In this document: positions 37,565 through 49,001 of the stretch, piece by piece
How the letters are laid out: each line of letters begins with the position of its first letter
How positions within the stretch are numbered: position 1 is the stretch's first letter
DNA from: Corynebacterium pygosceleis
Lineage (GTDB): Bacteria > Actinomycetota > Actinomycetes > Mycobacteriales > Mycobacteriaceae
DNA length: 64,000 bases
Direction: 5' to 3'
Assembly (NCBI RefSeq): GCF_016595275.2
Contig: NZ_JAENIQ020000002.1
Location: 310,001-374,000 of the forward strand
Made by a program: the position numbers and the translations under genes
Notes under the pieces: generated by a model
Told to the model about the DNA's origin: nothing
What the model saw: only the letters and a program-made list of their open reading frames with translations
Database searches by the model: none

Positions 37565-38407
37565 CTACTTGTTCTCCTCGCGCAGCTGCCGCATCTTCTC
37601 CTCGACCGCGGAGTTCGCGATGTTCGGGGTATTCGACTCCGGGGAACGCTCCAACGACTTCTCCGGGCTACCGCTCTCGAGCTTCTCGGCCGCCATCTGT
37701 GCGCGGATCTGCTCGAGGCGGCTGTGACCGGCGAGCTGGACACCGGCGTGCTCCACCTCCGCCATCCGGTTCTCCACCGAGTTCTCGGCGAGTTCAGCCT
37801 GTCCGAGCGCATTCGCGTAACGGCGCTCGATCTTCTCCCGGACCTGATCCAGATTGGGCGTGCTGCCGGACGCGGTCATCGAGTTCATCGAACGGAGCGA
37901 CTCGGAGACCTTCTCCTGCATCTTCGCCTGCTCCAGCTGGCTCAGCAGTTTCGTGCGCTCGCCGACCTTCTGCTGCAGCATCATCGCGTTCCGCTCGACG
38001 GCCTTCTTGGCCTGGGCCGCCTGCTGGAGCGCCTGATCATGCAGCTGCTTGGTGTCCTCGACGGACTGTTCCGCGGTGACCAGCTGAGCGGAGAAGGCCT
38101 CGGCGGCGTTGGTGTACTCCGTCGCCTTCGCCGTGTCACCCGCCGCCGCTGCCTTGTCGGCCAACTCGAGCGCCTGCCGGGTGTTCGCCTGGAGCTTCTC
38201 GATGTCCGCCAGTCGGCGGTTCAGCTGCATCTCCAGCTGCCGCTGATTGCCGATCACCGTGGCGGCCTGCTGGGACAGTGCCTGATGCTGCCGCTGCGCG
38301 TCCTCGATGGCCTGCTGGATCTGGATCTTCGGATCAGCGTGTTCCTCGATCTTCGAGTCGAACAGCGCGATAACGTACTTCCATGCTTTGGCGAAGGGGT
38401 TAGCCAT
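37565..38407 (-). CDS. pspA: PspA/IM30 family membrane-stress protein
   Basis: A 280-residue PspA-like protein. An amphipathic N-terminal helix ([22 protein letters not shown]) is followed by long Gln/Ala-rich coiled coil to about 215, then a disordered tail. PspA oligomers stabilise damaged membranes. In mycobacteria the homologue Rv2744c is controlled by ClgR, whose gene lies directly upstream here, so the same control is likely. Confidence 0.93.
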   Translation of the reverse strand: MANPFAKAWKYVIALFDSKIEEHADPKIQIQQAIEDAQRQHQALSQQAATVIGNQRQLEMQLNRRLADIEKLQANTRQALELADKAAAAGDTAKATEYTNAAEAFSAQLVTAEQSVEDTKQLHDQALQQAAQAKKAVERNAMMLQQKVGERTKLLSQLEQAKMQEKVSESLRSMNSMTASGSTPNLDQVREKIERRYANALGQAELAENSVENRMAEVEHAGVQLAGHSRLEQIRAQMAAEKLESGSPEKSLERSPESNTPNIANSAVEEKMRQLREENK

Positions 38408-38584
38408 TGTGAGAGTCGAGCCTTCCGTTCATTAACTTGACCGCCCACCACAGCGCAACTGCGGCAGCTGCACCGGTGGGCCGATGATGCGGTATGGGGA
38501 CACGTGCGGAAACGTGCCGGACAACGTGCGGATCTTATCCGGGCCGGTACGGCTCGGTCTGCTACCAATCTAGCCGCTATAAGA

Positions 38585-38911
38585 CTACACCGCAGCGAGG
38601 TCCGCTTCTGCGGTGTGCACCGCCATCGAACCGGCCGCTTCAATGAGAACATCCGAGACCGTCGCCCCCAGTGCGTGACAGACGGACGCGAGGAGCTCGG
38701 AGGACACTTCCTTCCGGCCCCTCTCCAGCTCGGACAGATAACCGGGTGACACCCGCGACGCCTCGGCGAGTTCCCTGAGGGTTATACCCCGGTCCGCCCG
38801 GAATGCACGCAGCGCAGAACCCAACGCTTCACGCAGAAGCGGCTCACGCGGTGAGTCGCCACGTGCCGGGGCGGAGACCGGCTGGTCGAGAAGAGCAGTG
38901 TAAGTAGCCAT
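38585..38911 (-). CDS. clgR: Stress regulator ClgR
   Basis: A 108-residue XRE-type regulator with a helix-turn-helix at about 38-66 ([23 protein letters not shown]). ClgR activates clp protease genes and, in mycobacteria, pspA. It ends in ADLAAV, close to the Leu-Ala-Ala degron by which Clp protease removes ClgR. I choose ATG 38911; a TTG four codons earlier is possible. It follows pgsA-cinA on the same strand. Confidence 0.93.
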   Translation of the reverse strand: MATYTALLDQPVSAPARGDSPREPLLREALGSALRAFRADRGITLRELAEASRVSPGYLSELERGRKEVSSELLASVCHALGATVSDVLIEAAGSMAVHTAEADLAAV

Positions 38912-38965
38912 CACTGTAGTCAACGGTGCAGCGACCGGTTTTGTTCCCTGCCCGCCGAAATCATC

Positions 38966-39520
38966 TCAATGAGCGCCGTCGCCGGTGTTCTCCGGTCCGC
39001 CACCGCGGGGCAAGGTTCCCCCACGGACGGCCGCGAGCAACTCCTCCAGGGCGACGACGACAGCCCGCGAACGGATGGCGTCCCTGTCCCCCACCAGACG
39101 TCCACCGCCGGCACGGACCGCCCACCTGTCTCCCGTGGGTGCGGCGATGCCGATCCACACCTCCCCGACGGGGTGCCCGTCCTGCGGGTCCGGGCCGGCG
39201 ACCCCGGTCAGGGCAACCCCCCAGTCCGCCAGACAGGTATCCCTGGCGCCCCCCGCCATCGCCGTCGCGCAGTGCCCCGAGATCACACCGTGTTCCGCGA
39301 TGACCCGTCCGTCGACACCCGCGAGCGTTGTCTTGAGGTCGGTCGCGTATGTGACGAGTCCACCCCGCAGAACGCTCGAGGCACCGGGGACTCCCGCGAC
39401 GGCGGCCGCTGCCAGACCCGCGGTCAGGGACTCACAGAACGCCACCGTCATCCCCTCCTCCCGGAGCGCCCCGACGACCTCCGCCGCCAGCCCACGAACT
39501 CCGGCACCGTCCCCCATCAC
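38966..39520 (-). CDS. cinA: CinA C-terminal domain protein (NMN deamidase type)
   Basis: A 184-residue protein consisting of the CinA C-terminal domain only. It shows TVAFCESLTAGLAAAAVAGVPGASSVLRGG and ALTGVAGPDPQDGHPVGEVWIG, the active-site regions of nicotinamide mononucleotide deamidase (PncC type). The enzyme recycles NMN to NaMN. The start is GTG-ATG at 39520, four bases after the pgsA stop. Confidence 0.9.
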   Translation of the reverse strand: MMGDGAGVRGLAAEVVGALREEGMTVAFCESLTAGLAAAAVAGVPGASSVLRGGLVTYATDLKTTLAGVDGRVIAEHGVISGHCATAMAGGARDTCLADWGVALTGVAGPDPQDGHPVGEVWIGIAAPTGDRWAVRAGGGRLVGDRDAIRSRAVVVALEELLAAVRGGTLPRGGGPENTGDGAH

Positions 39521-39524
39521 GCGC

Positions 39525-40103
39525 TCACAGTCGACGGGAGGCCAGCAGATACTGGATCCCCGTGACGACGGTGACCAGAACGGCCAGCAGCATCACGGAC
39601 ACGACGAGGGGGTGGAGGAATCCGGGCAGGGGCACGAGATAGAGAGCAACAGCCGCCGACTGCAGGACGGTCTTGAGTTTTCCGCCCCGTGAGGCGGGTA
39701 CCACCCGGCCCGCCCGCAGCTGCCCCATACGCCAGACGGTGATACCGAGTTCACGGACGACGATGACGACGGTGACCCACCACCAGAGTGCCCCGGTGAG
39801 GTTGAGACAGACCAGTGCGGCGATCATCAACGCCTTGTCCGCGATGGGATCGGCGATCTTGCCGAAGTTTGTCACCAGACCACGGGCACGGGCGATGTCC
39901 CCGTCCAGCTTGTCCGTGATCATCAGCGCGATGAAAAGGGCGAAGGACGCCCACATCCAGCCGGCGTGCTCGCTGCCGCTGCGGAGCACCAACCACGCGA
40001 ACAACGGAATGGCGACAATCCGCAGCGAAGTGAGCACGTTGGGCAGATTGAGGTTCGACGGCGACTCCGCCGTCCCGCTGGATTTCTTCATGGCACCACT
40101 CAC
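39525..40103 (-). CDS. pgsA: CDP-diacylglycerol-glycerol-3-phosphate phosphatidyltransferase PgsA
   Basis: A 192-residue CDP-alcohol phosphatidyltransferase with several membrane helices. The catalytic pattern is complete: Asp64, Asp67-Gly68, Ala71-Arg72, Gly81, Asp85 and Asp89. It makes phosphatidylglycerol phosphate, the step toward phosphatidylglycerol and cardiolipin. GTG at 40103 is eight bases after TAATGT, a leaderless start; ATG four codons on is an alternative. Which of several CDP-alcohol substrates it uses is judged from position before cinA-clgR. Confidence 0.88.
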   Translation of the reverse strand: MSGAMKKSSGTAESPSNLNLPNVLTSLRIVAIPLFAWLVLRSGSEHAGWMWASFALFIALMITDKLDGDIARARGLVTNFGKIADPIADKALMIAALVCLNLTGALWWWVTVVIVVRELGITVWRMGQLRAGRVVPASRGGKLKTVLQSAAVALYLVPLPGFLHPLVVSVMLLAVLVTVVTGIQYLLASRRL

Positions 40104-40180
40104 AGTCCCCTACATTACTCATATCCCGGACCGGTGCCGCCGCGGGTCACCCGTGGGTCGGCGTAGCTACAATCGGGACC

Positions 40181-40474
40181 ATGAACACCTTCGTCGTCGA
40201 GTACACCTATCCCGCCGATTCCTCCGTGATCACCGAGGTCCGACCCCGGCACCGTGAGTTCCTCGCAGGACTCAAGGAGAGGGGCCACCTGATCGGTTCC
40301 GGCCCCTACACCGACGGTGACGGTGGCGCACTCATCGTCATCCGTCTCCCTGAACCGGCGTCCCTCGACGATGCCCGGGAGCTGATGGATCAGGACCCGT
40401 TCCACACCGAGGGCGCACTCACGGCCCGTTTCTTCCACACCTGGAATCCCGTGCTCAACGTCTTCGGTGACTGA
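40181..40474 (+). CDS. YciI-like (YCII domain) protein
   Basis: A 97-residue ferredoxin-fold dimeric protein. YCII proteins carry a His-Asp dyad; His24 and Asp45/Asp47 are candidates (PRHREFLAG, GPYTDGDGG). Role unknown. ATG 40181 is seven bases after TACAAT (40168-40173): leaderless. It is divergent from pgsA and convergent with terC. Confidence 0.85.
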   Translation: MNTFVVEYTYPADSSVITEVRPRHREFLAGLKERGHLIGSGPYTDGDGGALIVIRLPEPASLDDARELMDQDPFHTEGALTARFFHTWNPVLNVFGD

Positions 40475-40586
40475 ATCCGACGTATGAGCGGGCCACCGCG
40501 AACGGGAGAGGTGCCGCTCCCGTGCCCGCCGATCCGGAGCGGCCGGAGCGGCACCGGTGTCCCTCCGGCCGCACCGACACTCTCCG

Positions 40587-41660
40587 TCAGTTCACCGCGG
40601 TCTCGGCGTCGTCTTCGTCGTGATCGCGGATGTCCCCGGCCCTGTTCCGGTTCGGGGCCACGGCCCCCTGCGTCTCATCCCGTTTCGTCTTGATGACCGA
40701 GGCGATGGTCGTCAGCAGGAGTGTCAGCACGATGAAGACCAGGGAGAAGGCCGTCGACACCTCCGGGACGGGGATCGATTCCCCGCCGTTGAGGAACGGC
40801 AGGTTGTTCTCGTGCATGGCGTGGAGGGTGAGCTTGACACCGATGAAACCGAGGATCGCACCGAGTCCGTAGGGCAGGAACACCAGACGATCGAGAAGCC
40901 CGTCCAGCAGAAAGTACATCTGGCGGAGGCCCATCAGTGCGAAGGCGTTCGCGGTGAAGACGATGTAGGGCTCCTGCGTCAGGCCGAAGATCGCCGGGAT
41001 CGAGTCGAAGGCGAACATGAGGTCGATGAATCCGATGCACACGAGACAGATCATCAACGGTGTGACCATCCTGCGTCCGCCCGACCTCGTCAACAGTCGG
41101 TCCCGGTCGAAGCTGCTCGACACCGGAACGGCGGTGCGGACCGTCCTGACCACGAGCATGTCGTCGACCTCGGTCTCCTCCGCACCACGGAGCTCGTCGA
41201 CGATGAGTTTGACGGCGGTGTACAGCAGGAAGACACCGAAGAGGTAGAACACCCAGCTGGCCGCGTTGATCGCCGCGGCACCGAGACCGATGAAGACACC
41301 CCGGAACAGGAGCGCCAGGGCGATACCGATGAGCAGAACCTTCTGCTGGTACGCGCGGGGGACCTTGAACGACCCGATGATCAGGGCGAAGATGAACAGA
41401 TTGTCGACGCTCAACGAGAGCTCGGTGATGTAGCCCGCGAAGAACTCGATGCCGTGCTGGTGGTTGCCGTCCGGTCCTCCCCACGTGAACCACAGGAAAC
41501 CACCGAAGACGCACGCCAGGAGGACGTAGAAGATCATCCACCCCGCCGCCTCTTTCATGGTGGGCTCGTGGGGACTCCGTACATGGCTGACGAAGTCGAA
41601 CACGATGAAGCCGAGAAGAACGACGACCGTGACGACCCAGGTGAGGGTGTTTACTTCCAC
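40587..41660 (-). CDS. terC: TerC-family membrane protein (manganese exporter type)
   Basis: A 357-residue TerC protein with about nine membrane helices. The two family motifs with membrane-buried acids are present: ELSLSVDNLFIF and DLMFAFDSIPAIF. Members such as Alx and MeeF/MeeY-type TerC proteins handle manganese, and the yybP-ykoY riboswitch directly upstream supports manganese here. The start is GTG 41660, preceded at 11 bases by GGAGG, which lies inside the riboswitch terminator stem. Confidence 0.93.
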   Translation of the reverse strand: MEVNTLTWVVTVVVLLGFIVFDFVSHVRSPHEPTMKEAAGWMIFYVLLACVFGGFLWFTWGGPDGNHQHGIEFFAGYITELSLSVDNLFIFALIIGSFKVPRAYQQKVLLIGIALALLFRGVFIGLGAAAINAASWVFYLFGVFLLYTAVKLIVDELRGAEETEVDDMLVVRTVRTAVPVSSSFDRDRLLTRSGGRRMVTPLMICLVCIGFIDLMFAFDSIPAIFGLTQEPYIVFTANAFALMGLRQMYFLLDGLLDRLVFLPYGLGAILGFIGVKLTLHAMHENNLPFLNGGESIPVPEVSTAFSLVFIVLTLLLTTIASVIKTKRDETQGAVAPNRNRAGDIRDHDEDDAETAVN

Positions 41661-41663
41661 TTG

Positions 41664-41709
41664 GAAAAAGACCTCCGGTCTCAGGGAATGACGTGAAAAC
41701 CGGAGGTCT
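41664..41709 (-). terminator. Riboswitch-controlled terminator before terC
   Basis: Arms AGACCTCCGGT (minus strand, 41709-41699) and ACCGGAGGTCT (41679-41669) enclose a 19-base loop and are followed by TTTTT. The 5' arm is also the 3' strand of the aptamer's P1 helix, so folding of the ligand-bound aptamer should prevent termination. The 3' arm contains the terC Shine-Dalgarno. Confidence 0.8.
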
Positions 41710-41845
41710 CCCCCGCTACGTCGGTGTGTAGCCGGCACGGCCGGGGACCGCGTCCCACGCCACCCCGGGGTGGCGTGGGACGGTCACCGTGTTGACGACC
41801 GGTGCCGTTGGGTGGGGTACTCCCCTCCATGAACGAGACCACTCT
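41700..41845 (-). ncRNA. yybP-ykoY manganese riboswitch aptamer
   Basis: The leader shows the recurring elements of this class in order: GGAGGGGAGTA, then CGTCAACAC, a variable GC-rich stem (CCCACGCCACC paired with GGTGGCGTGGG), TGCCGGCTACACACCG, and GACCTCCGG closing P1. This class binds Mn2+ and turns on export genes. The promoter must lie in or before the end of ftsK, since only 225 bases separate ftsK and terC. Confidence 0.85.
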
Positions 41846-41885
41846 ACAGCGGCCCCACTCGACGGCGCCAACGGGTGGCGACCGG

Positions 41886-44800
41886 TCAGAACACTCCGCC
41901 GGTGGGGTTGGTGGTCACGCCACCGGTGTCGGTGTCGGCGCCGTCGGGATCCCCGACGGTCTCGTCCTCCCGGGGCGCCTCCGCGGGATCGGCCCCCTTG
42001 ATCATCCAGATGACGGTGTCCAGCTCCTCCGGCTTGACGAGCACCTCCCGCGCCTTGGAACCCTCGGACGGCCCGACCACCCCACGGCTCTCCATCAGGT
42101 CCATGAGACGTCCGGCCTTCGCGAACCCGATGCGCAACTTCCGCTGGAGCATCGAGGTGGAGCCGAACTGGCTCGTGACGACGAGTTCAACGGCCTGGAG
42201 AAGATCCTCGAGGTCGTCCCCGATGTCGTCGTCGATGTCCTTCTTCGCTTCGGCGGACTTGTCCTCGGTGACTCCCTCGGTGTAGTCGGGTTCCGCCTGT
42301 TCCTTCGCCGCGTCGACGACGGCCTGGACCTCTTCGTCGGTGACGAAGGCGCCCTGGATACGCTGCGGTTTACCCGCTCCCTGGGGGATGAAGAGCGCGT
42401 CACCCATACCGATCAGTTTCTCGGCGCCCGCCTGGTCGAGGATGACCCGGGAGTCGGTGAGTGAGGACGTCGCGAACGCGAGCCTCGAGGGCACGTTCGT
42501 CTTGATCAGTCCGGTGACGACGTCGACGGAAGGACGCTGTGTCGCGAGCACGAGGTGGATGCCCGCGGCCCGCGCCTTCTGGGTGATACGGACGATCGAG
42601 TCCTCGATCTCCTTCGGCGCCGTCATCATCAGGTCGGCGAGCTCGTCGACGACGCACACGATGTACGGGTAGGGCCGGTACTCGCGTTGAGACCCCTGGG
42701 GGGCGACGATGTCACCGGAGAGCACCTTGCGGTTGAAGTCCTTGACGTGCCGGACACGGGCGGACTTCATGTCCATGTAGCGCTGCTCCATCTCCTCGAC
42801 GAGCCACTGCAACGCCGATGCGGCCTTCTTCGGCTGTGTGATGATGGGGGTGATCAGGTGTGGAATTCCCTCGTAGGGGGTGAGCTCCACCATCTTGGGG
42901 TCGACGAGGATGAGCCTCACCTGCTCCGGGGTCGCCCGGGTCAGGATCGAGACCAGGAGTGAGTTCACGAAAGCGGACTTACCGGATCCCGTCGCACCGG
43001 CGACGAGGAGGTGCGGCATCTTCTGCATCGAGTGGGAGACGAACTCCCCCTCGATGTCCTTGCCCAGCCCGATGAGCATCGGGTCATGGTTGCCGACGGT
43101 CGCGGGTGCGTTGAGGACGTCACCCAGTCGGACCATCTCGCGGTCACTGTTCGGGACCTCGATGCCGACGAGTGACTTACCCGGGATGGGGGTCAGCAAC
43201 CGGACGTTGTCGGTGGCTGCGGCGTACGCGAGGTTCGACTGGAGGTTGGTGATCTTCGAGACCTTCACCCCGGGGCCGAGTTGCACCTCATAGCGGGTGA
43301 CCGTCGGCCCCCGGGAGAAACCGACGACCGAGGCGTCGACGTTGAACTCGCTGAAGACCTCCGTGATCGCCTCGATCATGCGGTCGTTCGCCTCGGAGCG
43401 GGTCTTCGGTCGGTTGCCCGGGATGAGCATGTCGGCGCTGGGCACGATGTAGTCATCGCCACCGGCGAACGTGGTTACCTGCGCGGTTCCCGAACCGGCG
43501 GTCTCCTTTGTGTCGCTCCGGTCGTCCCGCTCACTGGCGGGCACGGCGGCGGGGACGGCGGCGGCGTCGACCCCGGACCGTGCGATGATCGCGTCCCGGA
43601 CGGCCCTGCGGGACGCGGAGACGGCGTCCTCGACCCCCCGCGCACCGGCGGCAGTGGCGGCCACCGCACCCCCGGCGGCCGTCCCTGCGGTCCGTGCGAC
43701 GCCGGAGACCGCACCGGCGGTCGTCGCTCCGGGTCCGCTCACCGTGGCACGGGGAACCGGGTCACCCGCGGGTTTCCGTCCCGGTGCCGGGGCCGGTGTG
43801 TCCGGCACCACCGGCAGTTCATTGGTATCGGATGCCGACGGCCCCTGCTTCCGTGTCACGGAGGCGGATGTCTGCGCCGCGGGCGCGGAGAACAGGGTGT
43901 GTTCCCCCTGGTCGAGATCGTGGTCGTCCGTGTCCCCTGCTCCGCCGTCGGGGTCCGGCAGCGGATAGGCCTCCATGGGGCTGACGGGACGACGCCGGGC
44001 GACCGTGGGCCTGGTGGGCCGGTAGGTCTCCTCGTAGTCGGTGAAGTCGGCGTCCTCGTCGGACTCGTCCTCGAGCGGTGCCCCGGAGGGCGTACCGAAC
44101 CCGAAGTAGGCTGCGATCCCCCCGAGGAAGGAGGGGCGGCCGGTCTCCGTTTCCTCGTCGTTGCTCCGTTCGAGTAGTCCCACCAGATAATCGGTGAATT
44201 CCCTGACGGTGATACCGGTGACTTTCAGTGCACCGTAGACGATGACCAGGAGCAGCAGCGGTACCGCGATGTACGGGGTGAATCCCCGCGCGGCGACGTC
44301 CCCGACGAGTACACCGATCGTTCCGCCGGCTGCACGGCGTTCCGCGATGTCCCCCGGCAGACCCGCGAAAATGTGGATCAGGCCGAGCATCGACGCGACG
44401 ATCAGGGCCACACCCACCGTGATCCGGGGGGCGGCGGAGGGCGACCGGTATCCGGCTGTCCCCGCCCCGACCATGAGGGTGACCGCCCCCGTGACGAGCA
44501 CGACGGGCAGCACGAGCGCACCCGCTCCGATCAACCATCGGACACCGTCGTCGATCGCCCGCCCCACCGGGCCGGCGACATCGAGCCACACGGCTCCGCC
44601 GAGAATCACGGCGAGGGCGATCAGCGCCAGCCCCAGACCGTCATGAGTGGGGTTCTGTGCCGGCTCCGCGTCCTCGGGGACCGGTGCGGAACCCCGGCCC
44701 GGGGAGGCGTTGCGGGGCGGACGGATCTTGTCTCCGCCGGTCTCTCCGTCCACCTTCGTCCTCCTGCCCCCACCCGGTGCCGTGTCGTCGCCGGTGTCCC

Positions 44801-45071
44801 CGTGCACGGCCCCGTCAATCGCGTCGTCGGGATCATGCCGGGACCCCAGCGAACGGGCCGCACCGCCGATACCTCTCGCCGCGGCACCGAATGCGCCACG
44901 GATACCGCCACCGACCGCGCGGAACGCGCTGCCGGTGCGTTCGTCGGCGGTGACCGCCGCACGGTGCGCCGGCCGGGTCTGAACCGCCTGGGTCACGCTC
45001 CGCTGACTGCGGGATGTACCGGGGCGGTTACTGTCTCGTCGTGCGGTTCCGGGGCGACTCTTGGCTGGCAT
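41886..45071 (-). CDS. ftsK: DNA translocase FtsK
   Basis: A 1061-residue FtsK/SpoIIIE protein: basic N terminus, four or five membrane helices (about 140-315), a Pro/Ala/Thr-rich linker (about 350-540), the RecA-like motor with Walker [11 protein letters not shown] (Lys698) and Walker B region [10 protein letters not shown], and a C-terminal gamma domain that reads KOPS. It pumps chromosomal DNA at the septum. ATG 45071 is seven bases after a TATCCT element: leaderless; the longer open frame upstream is less likely. Confidence 0.95.
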   Translation of the reverse strand: MPAKSRPGTARRDSNRPGTSRSQRSVTQAVQTRPAHRAAVTADERTGSAFRAVGGGIRGAFGAAARGIGGAARSLGSRHDPDDAIDGAVHGDTGDDTAPGGGRRTKVDGETGGDKIRPPRNASPGRGSAPVPEDAEPAQNPTHDGLGLALIALAVILGGAVWLDVAGPVGRAIDDGVRWLIGAGALVLPVVLVTGAVTLMVGAGTAGYRSPSAAPRITVGVALIVASMLGLIHIFAGLPGDIAERRAAGGTIGVLVGDVAARGFTPYIAVPLLLLVIVYGALKVTGITVREFTDYLVGLLERSNDEETETGRPSFLGGIAAYFGFGTPSGAPLEDESDEDADFTDYEETYRPTRPTVARRRPVSPMEAYPLPDPDGGAGDTDDHDLDQGEHTLFSAPAAQTSASVTRKQGPSASDTNELPVVPDTPAPAPGRKPAGDPVPRATVSGPGATTAGAVSGVARTAGTAAGGAVAATAAGARGVEDAVSASRRAVRDAIIARSGVDAAAVPAAVPASERDDRSDTKETAGSGTAQVTTFAGGDDYIVPSADMLIPGNRPKTRSEANDRMIEAITEVFSEFNVDASVVGFSRGPTVTRYEVQLGPGVKVSKITNLQSNLAYAAATDNVRLLTPIPGKSLVGIEVPNSDREMVRLGDVLNAPATVGNHDPMLIGLGKDIEGEFVSHSMQKMPHLLVAGATGSGKSAFVNSLLVSILTRATPEQVRLILVDPKMVELTPYEGIPHLITPIITQPKKAASALQWLVEEMEQRYMDMKSARVRHVKDFNRKVLSGDIVAPQGSQREYRPYPYIVCVVDELADLMMTAPKEIEDSIVRITQKARAAGIHLVLATQRPSVDVVTGLIKTNVPSRLAFATSSLTDSRVILDQAGAEKLIGMGDALFIPQGAGKPQRIQGAFVTDEEVQAVVDAAKEQAEPDYTEGVTEDKSAEAKKDIDDDIGDDLEDLLQAVELVVTSQFGSTSMLQRKLRIGFAKAGRLMDLMESRGVVGPSEGSKAREVLVKPEELDTVIWMIKGADPAEAPREDETVGDPDGADTDTGGVTTNPTGGVF

Positions 45072-45169
45072 GAGAGCAAGGATAGACGCACGGGACACTC
45101 CAGCCACAGCTGCCACACCGATGTCCCGCGAAGTTTGTGACCCGTCCCCTCGGACGGGAGGTTGTCACA

Positions 45170-45796
45170 TCAGATACGTGCGAACCGCAGCCGATCCGCG
45201 TCTCCGCTCACCGTGACGTCGACCTCCTCCCTGCCGAAGCAGAACAACAGGATCTCCCCCACCGGACCGGACACCCGGATCACATCGGATCCCGACCGCA
45301 CGACCCCCCGACGATCCACACCGACGAAGGACGGGGCACCGTCCGGATCCACGATGACCGGGAGCTCGGAGTTCCTGAGCAGGCGCACCCCCATCCGTCG
45401 CAGCACCCCGGACAGCACGTTCTCGTCCTCCGGGCTGAACCGGCGGGGCCGCCACCCCGGCCGCGCACGGCGTACGTCCTCGTGATGGATGAAGTGTTCG
45501 CCGGCATTCAGTTGCGCGTCGAGAAAGCGCACCGGACTGAACTTCGGGGGCCCCGCCATCCACCGCCGGACGATCTCTCCGTGACTCCGTGATCCGATCT
45601 CGTCGCTGACCGATCGGAGATGCGCACGAAACGCGGGAAGGAACATTCCCGGCACCGCATCGGGCCGGGTTTCCCGGAGGAGAAGGTGGACGGCCATGTC
45701 CTTCGTGGTCCAACCTGCGCAGAGTGTGGGTGCGTCGGGGCCGAGTTCCAGGAGGAGCCCGCCGAGTGCGGCGCGCTCGGATGCGGCAAAAGTCAT
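45170..45796 (-). CDS. TIGR03085-like metal-binding protein (DinB/MDMPI superfamily)
   Basis: A 208-residue actinobacterial protein with a four-helix DinB-type N terminus. Histidines in DMAVHLLLRE (near 37) and NAGEHFIHHEDVRRA (near 100-105) form the expected metal site. Superfamily members include mycothiol-dependent enzymes, but the substrate here is unknown. ATG 45796 is six bases after TAGGCT: leaderless. Confidence 0.8.
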   Translation of the reverse strand: MTFAASERAALGGLLLELGPDAPTLCAGWTTKDMAVHLLLRETRPDAVPGMFLPAFRAHLRSVSDEIGSRSHGEIVRRWMAGPPKFSPVRFLDAQLNAGEHFIHHEDVRRARPGWRPRRFSPEDENVLSGVLRRMGVRLLRNSELPVIVDPDGAPSFVGVDRRGVVRSGSDVIRVSGPVGEILLFCFGREEVDVTVSGDADRLRFARI

Positions 45797-45876
45797 GGCC
45801 CCAGCCTAGTCGCATCAATTCAGTGAACCGATGTGACGGGGCCGGGGCCGTGACTTCTCTGACGTCGCCGGACGGG

Positions 45877-48000
45877 TCAGCGGGTCTCGCGCGCCTGGCG
45901 GACGGCCTCATCCGGGACCGGGCTGTGGCTCTCGGAGCTCATCGGCACGACGGTAGGGATGACCATCGGCTTACGGCGCCACTTCTGTTCGACGAAGCGG
46001 GACACCTTACGACGCAGCTGGCGGACCATGCGGTAGGGGTCGTTCTCCCCTTCACCCGCGAGCTGACGCATGGTGTTGTCGACCAGCTCGGTGATCTCCG
46101 GCATCATCGCCTTCGCGTCCTCGGAGAAGCCCTTGGCCTGGACCGTCGGGCGTTCCAGCGGGCGGCCGGTACGGTTGTCGATGACGACGGTGATGGAGAT
46201 CAGACCGCCTTCACCCATCTCCGTACGGTCGGCGAGGACCTCGTCATCGATGTCACCCATCGTGACACCGTCGACGTAGAGGTTGCCGATCGGGATCTGG
46301 CCGACGACCTCCGCCTTACCGTCGACGAGGTCGACGACGACGCCGTTCTGGGCGAGCATGACGCGCTCCCGGTCGACACCGGTGGAGACGGCGAGTTCCT
46401 TGTTCGCGCGCAGGTGACGCCACTCACCGTGGACCGGCATCGCGTTCTTCGGGCGGACGGCGTTGTAGAGGAACAACAGCTCTCCCGCGTAGCCGTGACC
46501 CGAGGTGTGGACCTTGGCGTCCTTGCCGGTGATCACGGTCGCACCGATCTGGGCGAGCATGTTGATCACGCCGAACACCGCTTCCTCGTTGCCGGGGACG
46601 AGCGAGGACGAGAGGATGATGAGATCGCCGTCACGGACGGTGACCTGACGGTGCTCACGACGCGCCATGCGGGACAGGGCGGCCATGGGCTCCCCCTGGG
46701 TACCGGTGGTGATCAGCATGACCTTGTGCGGGGCCATGCGCCCGGCGTCATCCATGCTGACGAACGTTCCCTTGGGTGCCTTCAGGTAGCCGAGCTTCTC
46801 GGCGATCTCCATGTTCCGGATCATCGAGCGCCCGTTGAAGGCGACCTTACGTCCGGTGGCGACCGCCGCGTCGACCGCGGCCTGGACCCGGTAGACGTTC
46901 GAGGCGAAGGAGGCGAGGATGACCCGCTGCTTCGCCTCACCGATCAGACGACGCAACGTCGGCGCGATGTCCGATTCGGAGCCGGACATGCCCGGGGTCG
47001 TGGCGTTCGTCGAATCGCAGAGGAACAGATCGACACCCTCGTCGCCGTACCGCGAGATGGCGGGAAGATCCGTCGGGCGACCGTCGGTGGGGGTCTGGTC
47101 GAGCTTGATGTCACCGGTGAGGAGAACCGTACCGGCCTTCGTCTTGAGCACGATGCCGAGGCAGTCCGGGATGGAGTGGTTCACGGCGAAGAAACGGACG
47201 TTGAACGGACCGTAGTCCTTCTCCGACGCCTCGTCGACCTCGATCAGCTTCGGCCGCAGCCGGTGCTCGCGGCACTTCGCGGCGATGAGTGCGAGCGTGA
47301 ACTTGGAACCGACGATCGGCAGATCGGGACACATCTTCAGCAGCCACGGGATGGCACCGATGTGATCCTCGTGGCCGTGCGTGATGACGAGGGCGTCGAT
47401 GCGGTCGAGCTTGTCCTCGAGGTACGAGAAGTCCGGCAGGATCAGGTCGACGCCGGGCTCGCCGGAGGACGGGAAGAGCACGCCGCAGTCCACGATGAGG
47501 ATGCGGTTGTTGTACTCGAAGACGGTCATGTTGCGGCCGATCTCCGAGATACCTCCGAGCGCGATGACACGGAGACCGTTCTTCGGCGCCTTCGGCGGTT
47601 CCGGCAGACGACGGGTCAGATCCGCGCCCTGCATCGACTTGACGACGTTGCGGTTGCGGTCGTTTCCGGCGCCCCGGCCACCGTTCCGGTTGCCCTGGGA
47701 ACGCTCGTTGCCGCCACCACCGTTGTTTCCGCGGTTTCCGCCACCGGAGTTGTTGCCCCGGCCGCGACGGTTTCCACCGGAATTCCGGTCGTTGTTCGCG
47801 CCACGATTGTCCCGGCGACCACCGCGATCCTCGTTCGAGGACCTGGATCCGGACTTCTTCGTGCCCCGGTTGTCGGTTCCGGTATCACCCTCCGCGCCTT
47901 CGGCTGCGGGGGCGGGCTGCTCGGGGGCCTTGAATTCGGGGGCCTCCGGCGGACCCGCCTTGCGGGTGACCTTCCGGGATCGATTACGGGTGTCAGACAT
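45877..48000 (-). CDS. rnj: Ribonuclease J
   Basis: A 707-residue beta-lactamase/beta-CASP ribonuclease. HGHEDH at 208-213 holds the zinc ligands, followed by the beta-CASP and C-terminal domains. It matures rRNA and degrades mRNA by endo- and 5'-exonuclease action. The first about 120 residues are disordered and rich in Gly, Asn and Arg (NNGGGGNERSQGNRNGG). Its ATG is two bases after the dapA stop, with GGAG inside the end of dapA. Confidence 0.96.
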   Translation of the reverse strand: MSDTRNRSRKVTRKAGPPEAPEFKAPEQPAPAAEGAEGDTGTDNRGTKKSGSRSSNEDRGGRRDNRGANNDRNSGGNRRGRGNNSGGGNRGNNGGGGNERSQGNRNGGRGAGNDRNRNVVKSMQGADLTRRLPEPPKAPKNGLRVIALGGISEIGRNMTVFEYNNRILIVDCGVLFPSSGEPGVDLILPDFSYLEDKLDRIDALVITHGHEDHIGAIPWLLKMCPDLPIVGSKFTLALIAAKCREHRLRPKLIEVDEASEKDYGPFNVRFFAVNHSIPDCLGIVLKTKAGTVLLTGDIKLDQTPTDGRPTDLPAISRYGDEGVDLFLCDSTNATTPGMSGSESDIAPTLRRLIGEAKQRVILASFASNVYRVQAAVDAAVATGRKVAFNGRSMIRNMEIAEKLGYLKAPKGTFVSMDDAGRMAPHKVMLITTGTQGEPMAALSRMARREHRQVTVRDGDLIILSSSLVPGNEEAVFGVINMLAQIGATVITGKDAKVHTSGHGYAGELLFLYNAVRPKNAMPVHGEWRHLRANKELAVSTGVDRERVMLAQNGVVVDLVDGKAEVVGQIPIGNLYVDGVTMGDIDDEVLADRTEMGEGGLISITVVIDNRTGRPLERPTVQAKGFSEDAKAMMPEITELVDNTMRQLAGEGENDPYRMVRQLRRKVSRFVEQKWRRKPMVIPTVVPMSSESHSPVPDEAVRQARETR

Positions 48001-48002
48001 AT

Positions 48003-48953
<951 letters not shown>

Positions 48954-49001
48954 TCACTCCGGCGTGTGGCGGACGGTGCCCGGAATCGGTTGATCCGACG
49001 G

